A model generated the notes under the pieces. That model saw only the letters and a program-made list of their open reading frames with translations. It searched no databases and was not told the DNA's origin. The translations under genes and the position numbers were made by a program. This document shows, piece after piece, positions 7,788 to 16,728 of a DNA stretch of 64,000 bases (its first letter is position 1; every line of letters starts with the position of its first letter). The DNA lies in the NCBI GenBank assembly GCA_030427705.1, contig JAUIBR010000007.1:124001-188000 (forward strand), in the 5' to 3' direction. Origin of the DNA: a bacterium (lineage in GTDB: Bacteria; Myxococcota_A; Bradymonadia; Bradymonadales; Bradymonadaceae).

Positions 7788-10619
7788 TCAGATTCGACCC
7801 AAATGTTGCGAGATCAACCTTGCGTCCTCCGGCGCGAGCACTGGACTCAAATGTTGCAGTACTTGGACGCAGTCCTTACGTATGAAAGGGGAAGGGTTGA
7901 GTGTTGGCAGAAGACTTCGTAGCGGCTTTGGATTCCCAGATTGTGCTTCGCAAGCGGCCTTCATAAGGCTGACGAGAGACTGAATATCTTCGTATTCTCT
8001 CGTGATTCTGGAGAGCTGTTTTTGAGCCTCTCTCCAACGATTGGATTGGATGTACACCATTGCCAAGTTCGTTTGGATGATCGCCAGACGATTGTCCAAG
8101 GTGAAGTTGAAGAAGCCCATCGCCTTGGTCAGGCATTCAATAGCCTTCTGCGGATCACCCAAAGCACGGTGTGATTCGGCCATATCTGTGAGCAGGGATG
8201 CGTGAATGCCTCCAGAGTCGAGGTCCCCCAACGCATCCAACCCTGCCTGAAGTCTGACTAAGGCCGCTTCATGTTCATTGCGGTGTGCTAAAACATACGC
8301 CCAAATCTTGTTCCACCTGGCTGCGGAGATAGGATCGACCTCGGCCACAGATGCCGAATCCGCGTCGTGTAGCTGGATGAAGTCATACGCTCTCTCCGTT
8401 TGTCCGGACGTCAGTAAAGCCCACGCAGTACCGGTGCGCGCGGTGGTCTTTATGCGGCCGTCCGATGCACTATCAATCGCTCTCTGGTAGCAGTCCAACG
8501 CCTCTGGAATCGAATCCGTCTGTGTGGAGATAGCGAGCTGCAACCAGTTTTGTGCAAGGATGTCGCCCTGCAGTTGCATCGAGTAGGCCAATGCAGCTTT
8601 TGCCGAATCGCGCGCATCGCTGGATTGCCCCTTCCGTCGCTGGACCTTCGACCACCAAATCAAACGCCAAGCCTTGGCTTCGTCCAATAGCGTCCCGCTC
8701 AGGTGGGGTTCAAGGTCTTCAAGCTCAACACAGATTGACTCCATGGATACAAATGCGTTCAACCACTCGGCGATGGCACCTGCATCGATACAGATCTGAA
8801 GTGCCTCGGCGAAAAATCCAATCTCTCTAAGGACTGTTGAGGCTGCGACCTTCGTTTCAAAGTTGTCACTATCTGCCATGGTTTGGGCGCAGGCATTTGC
8901 TGTCTGAACATAGTCGATCTGTGTCTTGGCCCGGTCCAACATGCTCTTGTGGATTCGTGCGTGTTTCCAGCGGATCTGATTCTCTTGATAGTCCAGCAGG
9001 CCGACATCACGCATGAGATCTAGCCACTCAAGTCCGTTTTCGATGACGAGATGCGCGCAGGCTCGATCGTACAAATCCAGCTCGAAGGCCTCGCCAAGTA
9101 CAGCGCAGACAGCGGCAGCTTTCCAAGCAGAGGTGTGATCGCCTATCGCTCGCGCAAAACGATCTGGCCACATATTGCGTGTTCGGTTGGGAATTCCGGC
9201 TCGGAACTCCGCGCCGTCTGGGCCTAACTGGAGCGAGTTCGAAAGCACCCAGTCATCGAGGATTTCGCGCATCAAGAAGCGGTTAGATTGCGCCTCGTTG
9301 ACAAGTTGCATGGCGACAGTCGGGGACAGGCCATATTGTTTGGAAACCTCTTCAAATGCGTCGCTTGGACTCGGGTCATTTAACTCAATGAGGATGTCAG
9401 GCGAGACGCCTTTACCAGAGCCTCTCATCACTACTAGCACCCGCGCACTTGTCGTCTTGAAATGATTGAGGGTTTCGTTGAACGACTTCGCGAAACTGGG
9501 GTTTTCGACGGTTACAACAATTGGTGTGCGTCTCGACGCCAAAGCAACCAACTCAATGAACGCTTGGTTGGCTTCCTCTGGCGTCGCTGAATCGGACGAA
9601 ATGCTCTCTGTGGCCGTTGCGACTGAGGCGGAAAATGTCCTCGCTAGCGGGATTAGCACTTCATCGTCGATTCGATAAAAAAGTGGGTGCTTACAGATCC
9701 GTGAGATTCTTCGCGGCGCGTCAAGGCCATCAATCTTCAACAGGGCGCCCAGGGCCGGTCCCCAACCATGTGATGGGCTGACTTTGGTCTCAAACCGCAC
9801 TTCCATTGAAAGCGCCGCGCCTCGCTCATGAGCAACCTCCGCGATCCAATGGGCAAGCTCGCTAGCCCCGGCTCCCTCGCTACCCGAGAGAGCAATGCTT
9901 CGTGATTCGCCCTCGCAGACCCGTACAAACTCGGACCAAATTGCCTGACGCTGGCCAGCCATTCCAATCACAGGAAACGCGCGAGTCGCGAACAAGTCCT
10001 TGGACCAGATTACTTTTGCCCCAAGCTCGCTGTCTCGATGTGCCTTCGGGACCTCAAGCTGCAGACCCGAGATTGGCACGTAAGCGCTCGGAGTGCTTGG
10101 ACCAGATCGGAGCGTGTCCTTCTCGTCGTCTCCTTTCTGCGTGTGGTCAAGGTCGAAAAACCGACCTACGGAAGCAACTTCTGGGAGTTCAATGAGCTTC
10201 AGCGATTGAAGGGCATGTTCGATGAATTGAAATCGCTCCGTTGTCTTTTTCTGCAGGCACATCTCCAGCCAACCCGATAAAGCACGAGGGTATGGCGAGG
10301 GTAGTTTGGGAGGGGGTTCCTCGATGTGTTTTTGCATCAGCTCGAGAACCGAGTCCCCATCAAACGGAGAGCGCCCCGTCAGATCGCGGTAAATCATGCA
10401 CGCCAGCGAGTAGATATCGGTCCATGGACCTTGGTCGCGCAGGCGACCTTGAATCTGCTCCGGCGCCATATATCTTGGCGTCCCAGTTGCGTGGTCGACT
10501 GTGGCCAGCACCGCGTTGAGATCGAATAGTTGTGCGATGCCAAGGTCAAGAACCCGCACATGGCCCTCAGAATCCACCATGATACGGTGCGCCGGGATCG
10601 ACGCGAATGTCGTCCGCAA
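7788..10619 (-). CDS. Ser/Thr kinase C-lobe, degenerate AAA-like ATPase and TPR region (frameshifted from its N-lobe)
   Basis: This frame opens inside a kinase domain. It shows HVRVLDLGIAQ (DLG replacing DFG), GTPRYMAPEQ (P+1 loop) and a normal C-lobe to about residue 165. Residues about 210-480 resemble the ATPase module found in large kinase-ATPase-TPR regulators, but the Walker A position reads GSEGAGAS with no lysine and the Walker B region lacks the usual Asp. Residues about 500-943 are TPR-like helices. The N-lobe lies in another frame at 10567-10848, and the catalytic HRDxKPxxN segment is in neither frame. The listed start is a TTG; an in-frame ATG at 10580 is an alternative. The long open frame suggests either a recent lesion or retained non-catalytic function. 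Confidence 0.65.
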   Translation of the reverse strand: MRTTFASIPAHRIMVDSEGHVRVLDLGIAQLFDLNAVLATVDHATGTPRYMAPEQIQGRLRDQGPWTDIYSLACMIYRDLTGRSPFDGDSVLELMQKHIEEPPPKLPSPYPRALSGWLEMCLQKKTTERFQFIEHALQSLKLIELPEVASVGRFFDLDHTQKGDDEKDTLRSGPSTPSAYVPISGLQLEVPKAHRDSELGAKVIWSKDLFATRAFPVIGMAGQRQAIWSEFVRVCEGESRSIALSGSEGAGASELAHWIAEVAHERGAALSMEVRFETKVSPSHGWGPALGALLKIDGLDAPRRISRICKHPLFYRIDDEVLIPLARTFSASVATATESISSDSATPEEANQAFIELVALASRRTPIVVTVENPSFAKSFNETLNHFKTTSARVLVVMRGSGKGVSPDILIELNDPSPSDAFEEVSKQYGLSPTVAMQLVNEAQSNRFLMREILDDWVLSNSLQLGPDGAEFRAGIPNRTRNMWPDRFARAIGDHTSAWKAAAVCAVLGEAFELDLYDRACAHLVIENGLEWLDLMRDVGLLDYQENQIRWKHARIHKSMLDRAKTQIDYVQTANACAQTMADSDNFETKVAASTVLREIGFFAEALQICIDAGAIAEWLNAFVSMESICVELEDLEPHLSGTLLDEAKAWRLIWWSKVQRRKGQSSDARDSAKAALAYSMQLQGDILAQNWLQLAISTQTDSIPEALDCYQRAIDSASDGRIKTTARTGTAWALLTSGQTERAYDFIQLHDADSASVAEVDPISAARWNKIWAYVLAHRNEHEAALVRLQAGLDALGDLDSGGIHASLLTDMAESHRALGDPQKAIECLTKAMGFFNFTLDNRLAIIQTNLAMVYIQSNRWREAQKQLSRITREYEDIQSLVSLMKAACEAQSGNPKPLRSLLPTLNPSPFIRKDCVQVLQHLSPVLAPEDARLISQHLGRI

Positions 10620-10848
10620 TCTCCTGCGGGGTTGTCCCGGTGCTAATCACGCTGACAATCCGAGGATGGTACATCTTTGCGGCTGCGGTCGTTTCGTTCT
10701 TCAACTCACGGGCGATTTGGTCCTTCTTGTGTTCGACGACACGAACAAATTTGACCGCCACAGCGCCCAAGTCAGGGTGACTGGCTAACCAGACAACGCC
10801 CATCCCGCCTTTGCCGAGAACACGTTCGAATGTGAGGTCGGAAATCAC
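10567..10848 (-). pseudogene. Kinase N-lobe fragment, separated by deletion and frameshift from its C-lobe
   Basis: From a GTG start 9 bp after the MMPL gene, the frame encodes a typical PknB-like N-lobe: G-K-G-G-M-G-V-V at residues 11-18, the VAVK lysine near residue 33, an alpha-C Glu, and HPRIVSV. After STGTT it jumps to PQEIADD, which resembles the alpha-E start of such kinases. It then runs into a degraded catalytic-loop region and stops at 10567. Relative to normal kinases I estimate about 50 residues (hinge, alpha-D, alpha-E, catalytic loop) are lost. The fragment alone cannot be an active kinase. Confidence 0.65.
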
Positions 10849-10857
10849 ACTGCAAGT

Positions 10858-13167
10858 CTATTCTGACTCATCTGATTCTCCAACCGTGACTCTTGCAGGC
10901 CAGATTTTAAGAAGAATCGGCAGAATTATCAGGTCGGCTAGCAGTGCGCAGATTGAGGCGATGGCGGTGAGAAGGCCGAAGTAGAAGACCGTCTTCAGGC
11001 TCGCACCCATCAAGATGACAAACCCGAAGAACAACACAATAGAAGTGATGGTCGCGGCAAAACCTGCCCGTCCAAAGGTGTAGTCCAAGCACTCTTCCCA
11101 TCGCATTCCTCGGGCTTCTGCGTCTTTCCAGTGATGCAGGAAATGCACAGTGTCGTCGATGGATACGCCGATGACGATGGCTGCAACCGTGGCTGTGGCG
11201 ACGTCTAAAGTGATATCGAACACGCCCATGACACCCATCATCATCAATACCGGAAAGATATTCGGTGGAAGGCTGACGATGGCCAAACGTATCGAGCGAA
11301 AGCCGATCAACATCATCAGGAAGATGATGCCCAGAGCGATGAAGAAGCCCCGTATCTGCGAACTCATCACGTAGTCGATGATCTTTACATAGAGCGGCGG
11401 ATAACCAGCTGGTTCAATCGTCGCGACGTCACCCAAGGTCTCCTCGCCGACTTTGCCAAGGTCATGCAATAGACCGTCGAGCGTCTTTGCGCTGATCATC
11501 TTGCCCGTCAGCGTGACGCGGCCCAGTTTGCCATCCTGCGTCATGAACGGCGCAATCAGGTTGTCGCGATACTTCGGGCTTGAGCGGTCCCATTCATACG
11601 ACTTGGGGTCGATGAACAAGGACAGCTGTTCCACCTGTTCCGGCGTCAGTTGCCGGTCCTCGACCGTCTCACCGGAATAGACGTCGGCCATGCGCACATA
11701 GATATTCGAGAGTCCAATACCATGTCGGATCAGCTCGTGCTTCGACGACTCTTTGATAAATTTCTGTGTCGCCCGGATGACCTCTGGGTCGCGCATGGTG
11801 CGGTCCCCTTTGGGCCTGACCACAAAGTCCAAGACCGAGTACTCACCCCAGGTCGTCTCGATGTGGTTGTGCTGTTCGACGACCCAAAAATCGTCAGGCA
11901 GATAGCCGATCGTGAACGTGTCTGTGCGCACCTGATTGGCGAAGAAACCAGCGATGACTGATATGATGATCATCACCACGGCCAGCGCAGCGGGAGAGCG
12001 CTTCACCCCGTCTCTTGCCAGGTCGAGCAGCGCCCGAATTCGCGCATTGTCGGGTGGCTCGTAGCCGTCATTCAAAGCCATCAACGCGATTGGCATCAGC
12101 ACAAACGTCACCATCAGCGCCGCAAAGAGCCCAATCGCGCTATAGATACCCATGTGTTGGATGGTCGCCATCGGCGAGCTGGCCAGCGCGAGGAAACCCG
12201 CCATGGTCGTGAATGTGGTCAAAAAGACAGGAAGCGCGACCCGGCGCATTGTCTCGATCACATGCTCCAAACGGGTGCCTGGGCCTTTTGAGACGCCGAC
12301 GAATGCTGATGGCATATGTATCGCGTCTGCGACCCCAAGGATGATGACCAGTGTCGGGATGACCACGCTCACCATGTTCAATTGGTGGCCAAAATACCCA
12401 TAAACACCGAGGCTGACCGTCGATGCGATCGCGATGACGCCAATGGTCGCGGCGACGATTCGGATACTCCGGAACACGACCAGAAGCGCGATGAACATCA
12501 ATAGATACGCAAACCCAAGGAAGTTCCCGAAGTCACGTTGTGTCAGGACATTGAGACCTGAGTAGATGACCCCAAGCCCGCCCATGGCGTGTTTGGTTTC
12601 GCCAAGCTCCTCGCTCGCGATGGTGCGGACTTCAGCCACGATGGCGTCGCGCTTGGCGTCGATGTCGTCCATGACGTCCATCTCCATCCAAACCATCGTC
12701 TGCGTCGCGTCCTTGTTCAGGACGCGGTCCATGAAGATTGGATTTCCTGTCGCTCGTTTTGCGGCCTCGTCCAACTGAGCCTGTTGGTCCGGAAACGGCG
12801 CCGGAATGACGGGTTTAAACACCAACGTGTCGTCGATATCCCAAGCATCCTGAAGGGTCAGAATCGAGTGGACCCTCGCCACGCCGTCTACACCCTCGGC
12901 ACGTTGGCTGACCTTCTGAATCTTGGTCAGTGTCTCGGTGGTGAAGACGCCATCAGGGTTCTCGATATGGAGCAGAATGACTTCGTCGTTCCCAAACTCC
13001 TCTTGAAACTCCCGATACGTCTTGAGCTGAGGGTCGGTCTCAAGGAACCAAACGGTCAGCGCATTATCCGGCACCGCCGCCGTCATCACGCCGGGCATCA
13101 TCGCGCCCGAGAACAAGACCAACAGCCCCAGCAACACCCATCGATATTTAACAACGTTCTGAATCAC
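10858..13167 (-). CDS. MMPL/HAE3-type RND transporter, 769 aa
   Basis: The protein begins with a membrane helix, then a large extracytoplasmic domain (about residues 35-215) and a block of five to six helices. A second extracytoplasmic domain and a second helix block complete the duplicated RND plan of about 12 helices. Key intramembrane acidic motifs are present: GVADAIH in the first half and GVSIDDTVHFLHHW in the second, typical of MMPL/hopanoid-transporter relatives. Such proteins move lipids or hydrophobic molecules out of the inner membrane. It overlaps the upstream DUF3419 gene by 4 bp (ATGA), indicating translational coupling, so its cargo may be that enzyme's product. This is inference. 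Confidence 0.85.
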   Translation of the reverse strand: MIQNVVKYRWVLLGLLVLFSGAMMPGVMTAAVPDNALTVWFLETDPQLKTYREFQEEFGNDEVILLHIENPDGVFTTETLTKIQKVSQRAEGVDGVARVHSILTLQDAWDIDDTLVFKPVIPAPFPDQQAQLDEAAKRATGNPIFMDRVLNKDATQTMVWMEMDVMDDIDAKRDAIVAEVRTIASEELGETKHAMGGLGVIYSGLNVLTQRDFGNFLGFAYLLMFIALLVVFRSIRIVAATIGVIAIASTVSLGVYGYFGHQLNMVSVVIPTLVIILGVADAIHMPSAFVGVSKGPGTRLEHVIETMRRVALPVFLTTFTTMAGFLALASSPMATIQHMGIYSAIGLFAALMVTFVLMPIALMALNDGYEPPDNARIRALLDLARDGVKRSPAALAVVMIIISVIAGFFANQVRTDTFTIGYLPDDFWVVEQHNHIETTWGEYSVLDFVVRPKGDRTMRDPEVIRATQKFIKESSKHELIRHGIGLSNIYVRMADVYSGETVEDRQLTPEQVEQLSLFIDPKSYEWDRSSPKYRDNLIAPFMTQDGKLGRVTLTGKMISAKTLDGLLHDLGKVGEETLGDVATIEPAGYPPLYVKIIDYVMSSQIRGFFIALGIIFLMMLIGFRSIRLAIVSLPPNIFPVLMMMGVMGVFDITLDVATATVAAIVIGVSIDDTVHFLHHWKDAEARGMRWEECLDYTFGRAGFAATITSIVLFFGFVILMGASLKTVFYFGLLTAIASICALLADLIILPILLKIWPARVTVGESDESE

Positions 13168-14270
13168 GGCTGAACCTCATCCACCCAAAAATCTCGGTAA
13201 AACCAAGCACGATCTTGGCGCCATAATTCCTCAGAGGAACTTGTAAGTTGTTTCAAATTAACGTTTTTGGGTGGGGTTCGTGGCACGAGGAGGTTCCAAT
13301 ATGCGACGCGCCCGCCCGGTCTTAATCCACGTGCGAGTAGCCTGAAAAGCTCGTCTGATGCTTCGGGCGAGAGGTACTCAAAGACGTCGGAGAGCATGGC
13401 TTTGCTGAAGGTGTCAGGCGGGTTGTCTGCCAGTACTTGCTCGAGCTCGGCGTGTTGATAGTCGACGCGGTCGACGAGGTCCTTGAGCCGCTCAAAATTC
13501 GCTCGGCGGAGGTATTCGGGACCGAGCTCTAGGTCAGCGTGGGTGCCCGTGATGAAGCGCTCCAGGTAGAAGTTTCCGTGCAGTGGAAGTTCGGTGCACG
13601 CGTACCAAAAACGCTCCCAGAAGAACTCGCCGACATCATCGTGTTCGACATACTTAAACTGCGCTGGGTCGCGACCGCGCTTGGCCATCGACTCCTGCCC
13701 GTAATATGCAACAAATGCGTCTCTAAACGCGTCCGGCGTATTCTCGCGAAACAGACGCGCTTGTTCGTCCAAATCCTGAACATTGAACAAAAGAGAAATC
13801 AGTTCATCGTTCCAATACCGCTGAATGGTGTCCCTTCGAAACACCTCAAAGTACCCATCCAATCGCCCACACCGGAAGATGCCATCTTCCACGATATTTA
13901 TGTTTTTCGACCAAAAATCAATGGTTTGCGAGTTCCTATGAGGTAAAAGACACTCAAGCGCGGCCTTTGCTTTGGCTGGTGTAGTGAAGCCCATGAGGTC
14001 GATGAACTGCTCGTAGGAGAGCTCTTTGATTCCGGCGATCTTAAGGTCGAAGAGGGCGATTTGTGCGGGGCTGAAATCGACGGCGGTTATCTTCGCGGGC
14101 TCGCGCAGGAGCATGGACAACACGTTGTTGCCACCGCTGATGATGGCCAGGAGGTGGTCATCGGGCTGAATCTGCAGTCCCTTTGCGAGGAGCTCGTGGT
14201 CCTCCCAGACCATCGAATAGCGTATTTGCTGCAGGTCCATGGCCTGCGCAGCTTCGTTTGTTGCCGTCAT
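13164..14270 (-). CDS. DUF3419 / BtaA-like aminocarboxypropyl transferase, 368 aa
   Basis: The N-terminal pattern R-Y-S-M-V-W-E-D-H-E-L-L (residues about 17-28), then a SAM-binding-like strand IISGGNNVLSML and AVDFSPAQIALFDLK, matches the DUF3419 family. Its known member BtaA transfers 3-amino-3-carboxypropyl from SAM to diacylglycerol in betaine-lipid synthesis. A second Rossmann-type stretch near the C terminus (FSKAMLSDVFEYLSP, GLRPGGRVAYWN) is also family-like. The protein has no membrane segment. It lies 46 bp downstream of an AMP-dependent ligase and overlaps an MMPL exporter. No BtaB-like N-methyltransferase is adjacent, so the final lipid may not be a classical betaine lipid. Confidence 0.75.
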   Translation of the reverse strand: MTATNEAAQAMDLQQIRYSMVWEDHELLAKGLQIQPDDHLLAIISGGNNVLSMLLREPAKITAVDFSPAQIALFDLKIAGIKELSYEQFIDLMGFTTPAKAKAALECLLPHRNSQTIDFWSKNINIVEDGIFRCGRLDGYFEVFRRDTIQRYWNDELISLLFNVQDLDEQARLFRENTPDAFRDAFVAYYGQESMAKRGRDPAQFKYVEHDDVGEFFWERFWYACTELPLHGNFYLERFITGTHADLELGPEYLRRANFERLKDLVDRVDYQHAELEQVLADNPPDTFSKAMLSDVFEYLSPEASDELFRLLARGLRPGGRVAYWNLLVPRTPPKNVNLKQLTSSSEELWRQDRAWFYRDFWVDEVQP

Positions 14271-14282
14271 GCGTCAAGCGTA

Positions 14283-14323
14283 CTTGGGTCTTGGGTGTGG
14301 CGTCTAGGGCTAGGGGCTATTGG
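14283..14323. repeat. Heptamer-period G-rich repeat
   Basis: Units CTTGGGT, CTTGGGT, GTGGCGT, CTAGGG, CTAGGGG, CTATTGG run in 7-bp phase through the gap between the DUF3419 gene and the ligase gene. They are related to the arrays at 37300-37393, 41843-41872 and 49629-49670 (minus strand). No function is visible. Confidence 0.5.
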
Positions 14324-15918
14324 AGTCCGGCGGCGCGGTAGCGACGGAGTTTTACTCGGTCGATTTTGCTGTTGTGACGTGGGTCCATCGGGATTTCGTC
14401 CACGGCGATAACTGAGAGTTCGTAGCCAGCGTCGGCCAAGACGGCTTGGACCCTCGCCTCTGCGTCTTCAGCGTCGGGCCAAAGCTCCAAGACGGCTTCG
14501 ACGCCGTTTTCATGCTCAATGACTGCGCTTCGTCGAACGCCGACTACTTCATCAATCACAACCTCTAAGGTGAAAGGGTCGACGAGCTTGCCATCGATGC
14601 GAACACGGTCTTTCAATCGGCCGACCAACCACAGTCGGCCTTGCTCATCCCAGCGGCCCATATCGCCCGTTCGGTGCCAGACTCCGCCGTCAGGGGCCTT
14701 GATTTTGGTTTCCGCATCAGCCTGCGGATTATCGACGTAGGCGCGCAGAACGTGTCCGCCTCGCACGACGACTTCCCCCACCTCACCCGTCGGTACTCGA
14801 TACGGGTCGATTTCGGTTTCATCCAACGTCACCGGTTCTTCAGGCAGTTCAACTAAAGCCAACGTCGCGGCTTCGCTCTCGATGCCGACCAAATATCCGT
14901 CGCCGTCAGCAGCGACGACGTCTTGCATGGTCACGTGCGCCATCGGTTCTGCCTCAGTCGACCCGTAAATCACCAAGAGGCGAGCATTGGGCATGGCATC
15001 AACAAGTCGTTGGCAGAGTGCTTTGGGAACTGGAGCTCCGCCTGCCCCTAAGGTCTTGATCGTCTGCAAGCCGCTTCCGCGAGCCTCCATTTCGTCGGCC
15101 AGACGCGTTAAGTAGGCCGGGGCACCCGTCATGCGTGTGACTCCGAACTCGGCGACCTGGTCGATGACCAAGCCAGGGTTTACGGTCGCAGGAGCGCGAA
15201 GATCGACCGCTGGCATCACAGTTGTGATCCCGCATGCGAGGTTGTGCAGCGGAACCACAGGGAAGCACGGCATGTCGATCTCACCCTCTGCCTCCGGAAA
15301 CTCCTCGCTGAGCGCATGATGTTGGGCCACCAAGATATCGTGTACTCGGTTTGCAGCCTTAGGACTGCCCGTGCTGCCAGACGTGAACGTCATCAACGCC
15401 GAGACATTGGGTTTAGGCGCGAAAATGGGGTCCTGCGACGGCTCTGCGGAGCCCAAATCGAATAATGTGCCGACACCAATTCGTTTGCGGTCGACCGAAT
15501 AGCGTTTCTTTCCCCTCAGGACCTTCAGCATTGGCCACAGTTTCAACAACGGGTCGACGCTGACAATCGCTTTCGCCTTCGAGAGTTCAAGCGCCTCAAA
15601 CACTCGCTTTCGCCCCATTCCCGAGTCAACAAATACAGCGACCATCCCGGACGCGAGCAGGGCCAGGACCAAGACATAGAGGTCGATCGAAACGGGAAAC
15701 ATGACGACAACCCGGTCGCCTTCTTTGAAACCGGCATTCGCCAGTCCACCGCGCAGTTTTGCGACCAGAGTCGCTAGCTCCCTGAACGTCACCTGGTCAA
15801 CAGCGTGAATACCGTCCTCGTCCCATTTAGACGGGATGATCAAGGCCGGCAGGTCAGGCTTTGTCTCGGCATGAGCGAGGATGATTTGCGCGAGATTCGT
15901 GGCAGTCATACACGGCAT
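14317..15918 (-). CDS. AMP-dependent synthetase/ligase (OleC-like), 533 aa
   Basis: This is an adenylate-forming enzyme. The P-loop-like TFTSGSTGSPKA is near residue 185, YGSTEAEP (A5) near 325, WHRTGDMG (A7) near 423 and GRLKDRVRIDGK (A8) near 440. The C-terminal PMDPRHNSKIDRVKLRRY contains the catalytic lysine candidate and resembles the end of OleC beta-lactone synthetases and fatty-acid ligases. The substrate is probably a fatty or hydroxy-fatty acid, activated as an acyl adenylate. The first ATG at 15918 has GGGG 6 bp upstream; an ATG three codons later is also possible. It heads the DUF3419-MMPL unit. No OleA, OleB or OleD homologues lie nearby, so olefin synthesis is not supported. Confidence 0.8.
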   Translation of the reverse strand: MPCMTATNLAQIILAHAETKPDLPALIIPSKWDEDGIHAVDQVTFRELATLVAKLRGGLANAGFKEGDRVVVMFPVSIDLYVLVLALLASGMVAVFVDSGMGRKRVFEALELSKAKAIVSVDPLLKLWPMLKVLRGKKRYSVDRKRIGVGTLFDLGSAEPSQDPIFAPKPNVSALMTFTSGSTGSPKAANRVHDILVAQHHALSEEFPEAEGEIDMPCFPVVPLHNLACGITTVMPAVDLRAPATVNPGLVIDQVAEFGVTRMTGAPAYLTRLADEMEARGSGLQTIKTLGAGGAPVPKALCQRLVDAMPNARLLVIYGSTEAEPMAHVTMQDVVAADGDGYLVGIESEAATLALVELPEEPVTLDETEIDPYRVPTGEVGEVVVRGGHVLRAYVDNPQADAETKIKAPDGGVWHRTGDMGRWDEQGRLWLVGRLKDRVRIDGKLVDPFTLEVVIDEVVGVRRSAVIEHENGVEAVLELWPDAEDAEARVQAVLADAGYELSVIAVDEIPMDPRHNSKIDRVKLRRYRAAGLQ

Positions 15919-15981
15919 ATACAGCCCCGTCCCCAGTCACCAAAGTCAAAAGCAATACACACGCGTTCAATCAGCTTAGCT

Positions 15982-16030
15982 ATTCATATTTGAATGGTTC
16001 GTCTGCGATGTTGGCTCTACTGATTCAAAT
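15982..16030. promoter_or_regulatory. Candidate operator dyads in divergent promoter region
   Basis: ATTCA-N4-TGAAT at 15982-15995 is a dyad, and ATTTGAAT (15988-15995) is repeated inverted as ATTCAAAT (16023-16030). They lie between the divergently transcribed ligase gene and START-like lipoprotein gene. No regulator gene is adjacent. The assignment rests on symmetry only. Confidence 0.3.
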
Positions 16031-16082
16031 TAGAAGTTCCTAAGGTGTCTACCACAACGAGGAAAACTCAAAAGGAGACACC

Positions 16083-16679
16083 ATGAAAAACCTCATCGTA
16101 CTGACAATCGCTATCACCGCCATGAACGCAGTCGCCTGTGCACGGACGAGCTCGACCGTTCCCGATTCGTTGGAGGCTGTCATTGAACAAAACCCCGAGA
16201 GCGACGAAATCAGCAAAGACTTCGCGGTCGAGCGCTGGGTGAAAGTCGATGCCTCACCCGAATGCGTCTACGACACGATCACGGATATCGACCATTGGTC
16301 GAAATGGGATCCGGCCATCGATGAAACCCGCTGGGTCAAAGGCAAAGAGTTCAAAGTCGGAAACGTGTTTTACCAGCGCCTCGGTGATATTGAGTTCCAT
16401 GGTCGAATCATCAAGGCGGAGCGGGGCAAGATCATTCGTTGGTACGGCCAAAATCCCGACGGGACCGGCGTTATCGGCGCGCATTCGTTCCTTATTATCC
16501 CAGCGGAGAATGGTGGAGCCTATGTCATCAACCGCGAGGCATTTGACGCCTGGTACGTGCGCCCAGTCGGCTGGGTGACCGACCTTGGAATCGGTGACCA
16601 GTTCGAAACCGCGATGCAGGGACTCGCCAAATTCGCGCCTGAAAACTGCAAAGCGCAAGAGTTAGTTTCCCGGAACTAG
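16083..16679 (+). CDS. SRPBCC (START-like) domain lipoprotein, 198 aa
   Basis: A strong AAGGAG lies 7 bp before the ATG. The signal peptide ends at a lipobox AVAC (Cys at residue 19). Residues about 48-190 fit the polyketide cyclase/SRPBCC pattern: a VDASPECVYDTITDIDHWSKWDP start, a RWVKGKEFKVGNVFYQRL strand pair, and a long C-terminal helix with G-D-Q-F-E-T-A. These folds bind hydrophobic ligands in a deep pocket. Anchored to a membrane, it could carry or sense a lipid. Its divergent neighbours are the lipid-type ligase unit, which fits but does not prove such a role. Confidence 0.75.
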   Translation: MKNLIVLTIAITAMNAVACARTSSTVPDSLEAVIEQNPESDEISKDFAVERWVKVDASPECVYDTITDIDHWSKWDPAIDETRWVKGKEFKVGNVFYQRLGDIEFHGRIIKAERGKIIRWYGQNPDGTGVIGAHSFLIIPAENGGAYVINREAFDAWYVRPVGWVTDLGIGDQFETAMQGLAKFAPENCKAQELVSRN

Positions 16680-16728
16680 TTCTTCATCTATCCTGCGGCC
16701 TCGCACCCCCGCTTGAAGGCCGTTCGCG

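Noticed and set aside
10567-10619. Programmed frameshift joining the two kinase parts
   Set aside because: Joining the frames would still leave out the HRDxKPxxN catalytic loop and alpha-D/alpha-E, so no functional kinase results.
14317-15918. OleC of an olefin pathway
   Set aside because: The C-terminal motif is OleC-like, but no OleA, OleB or OleD gene is in the neighbourhood.
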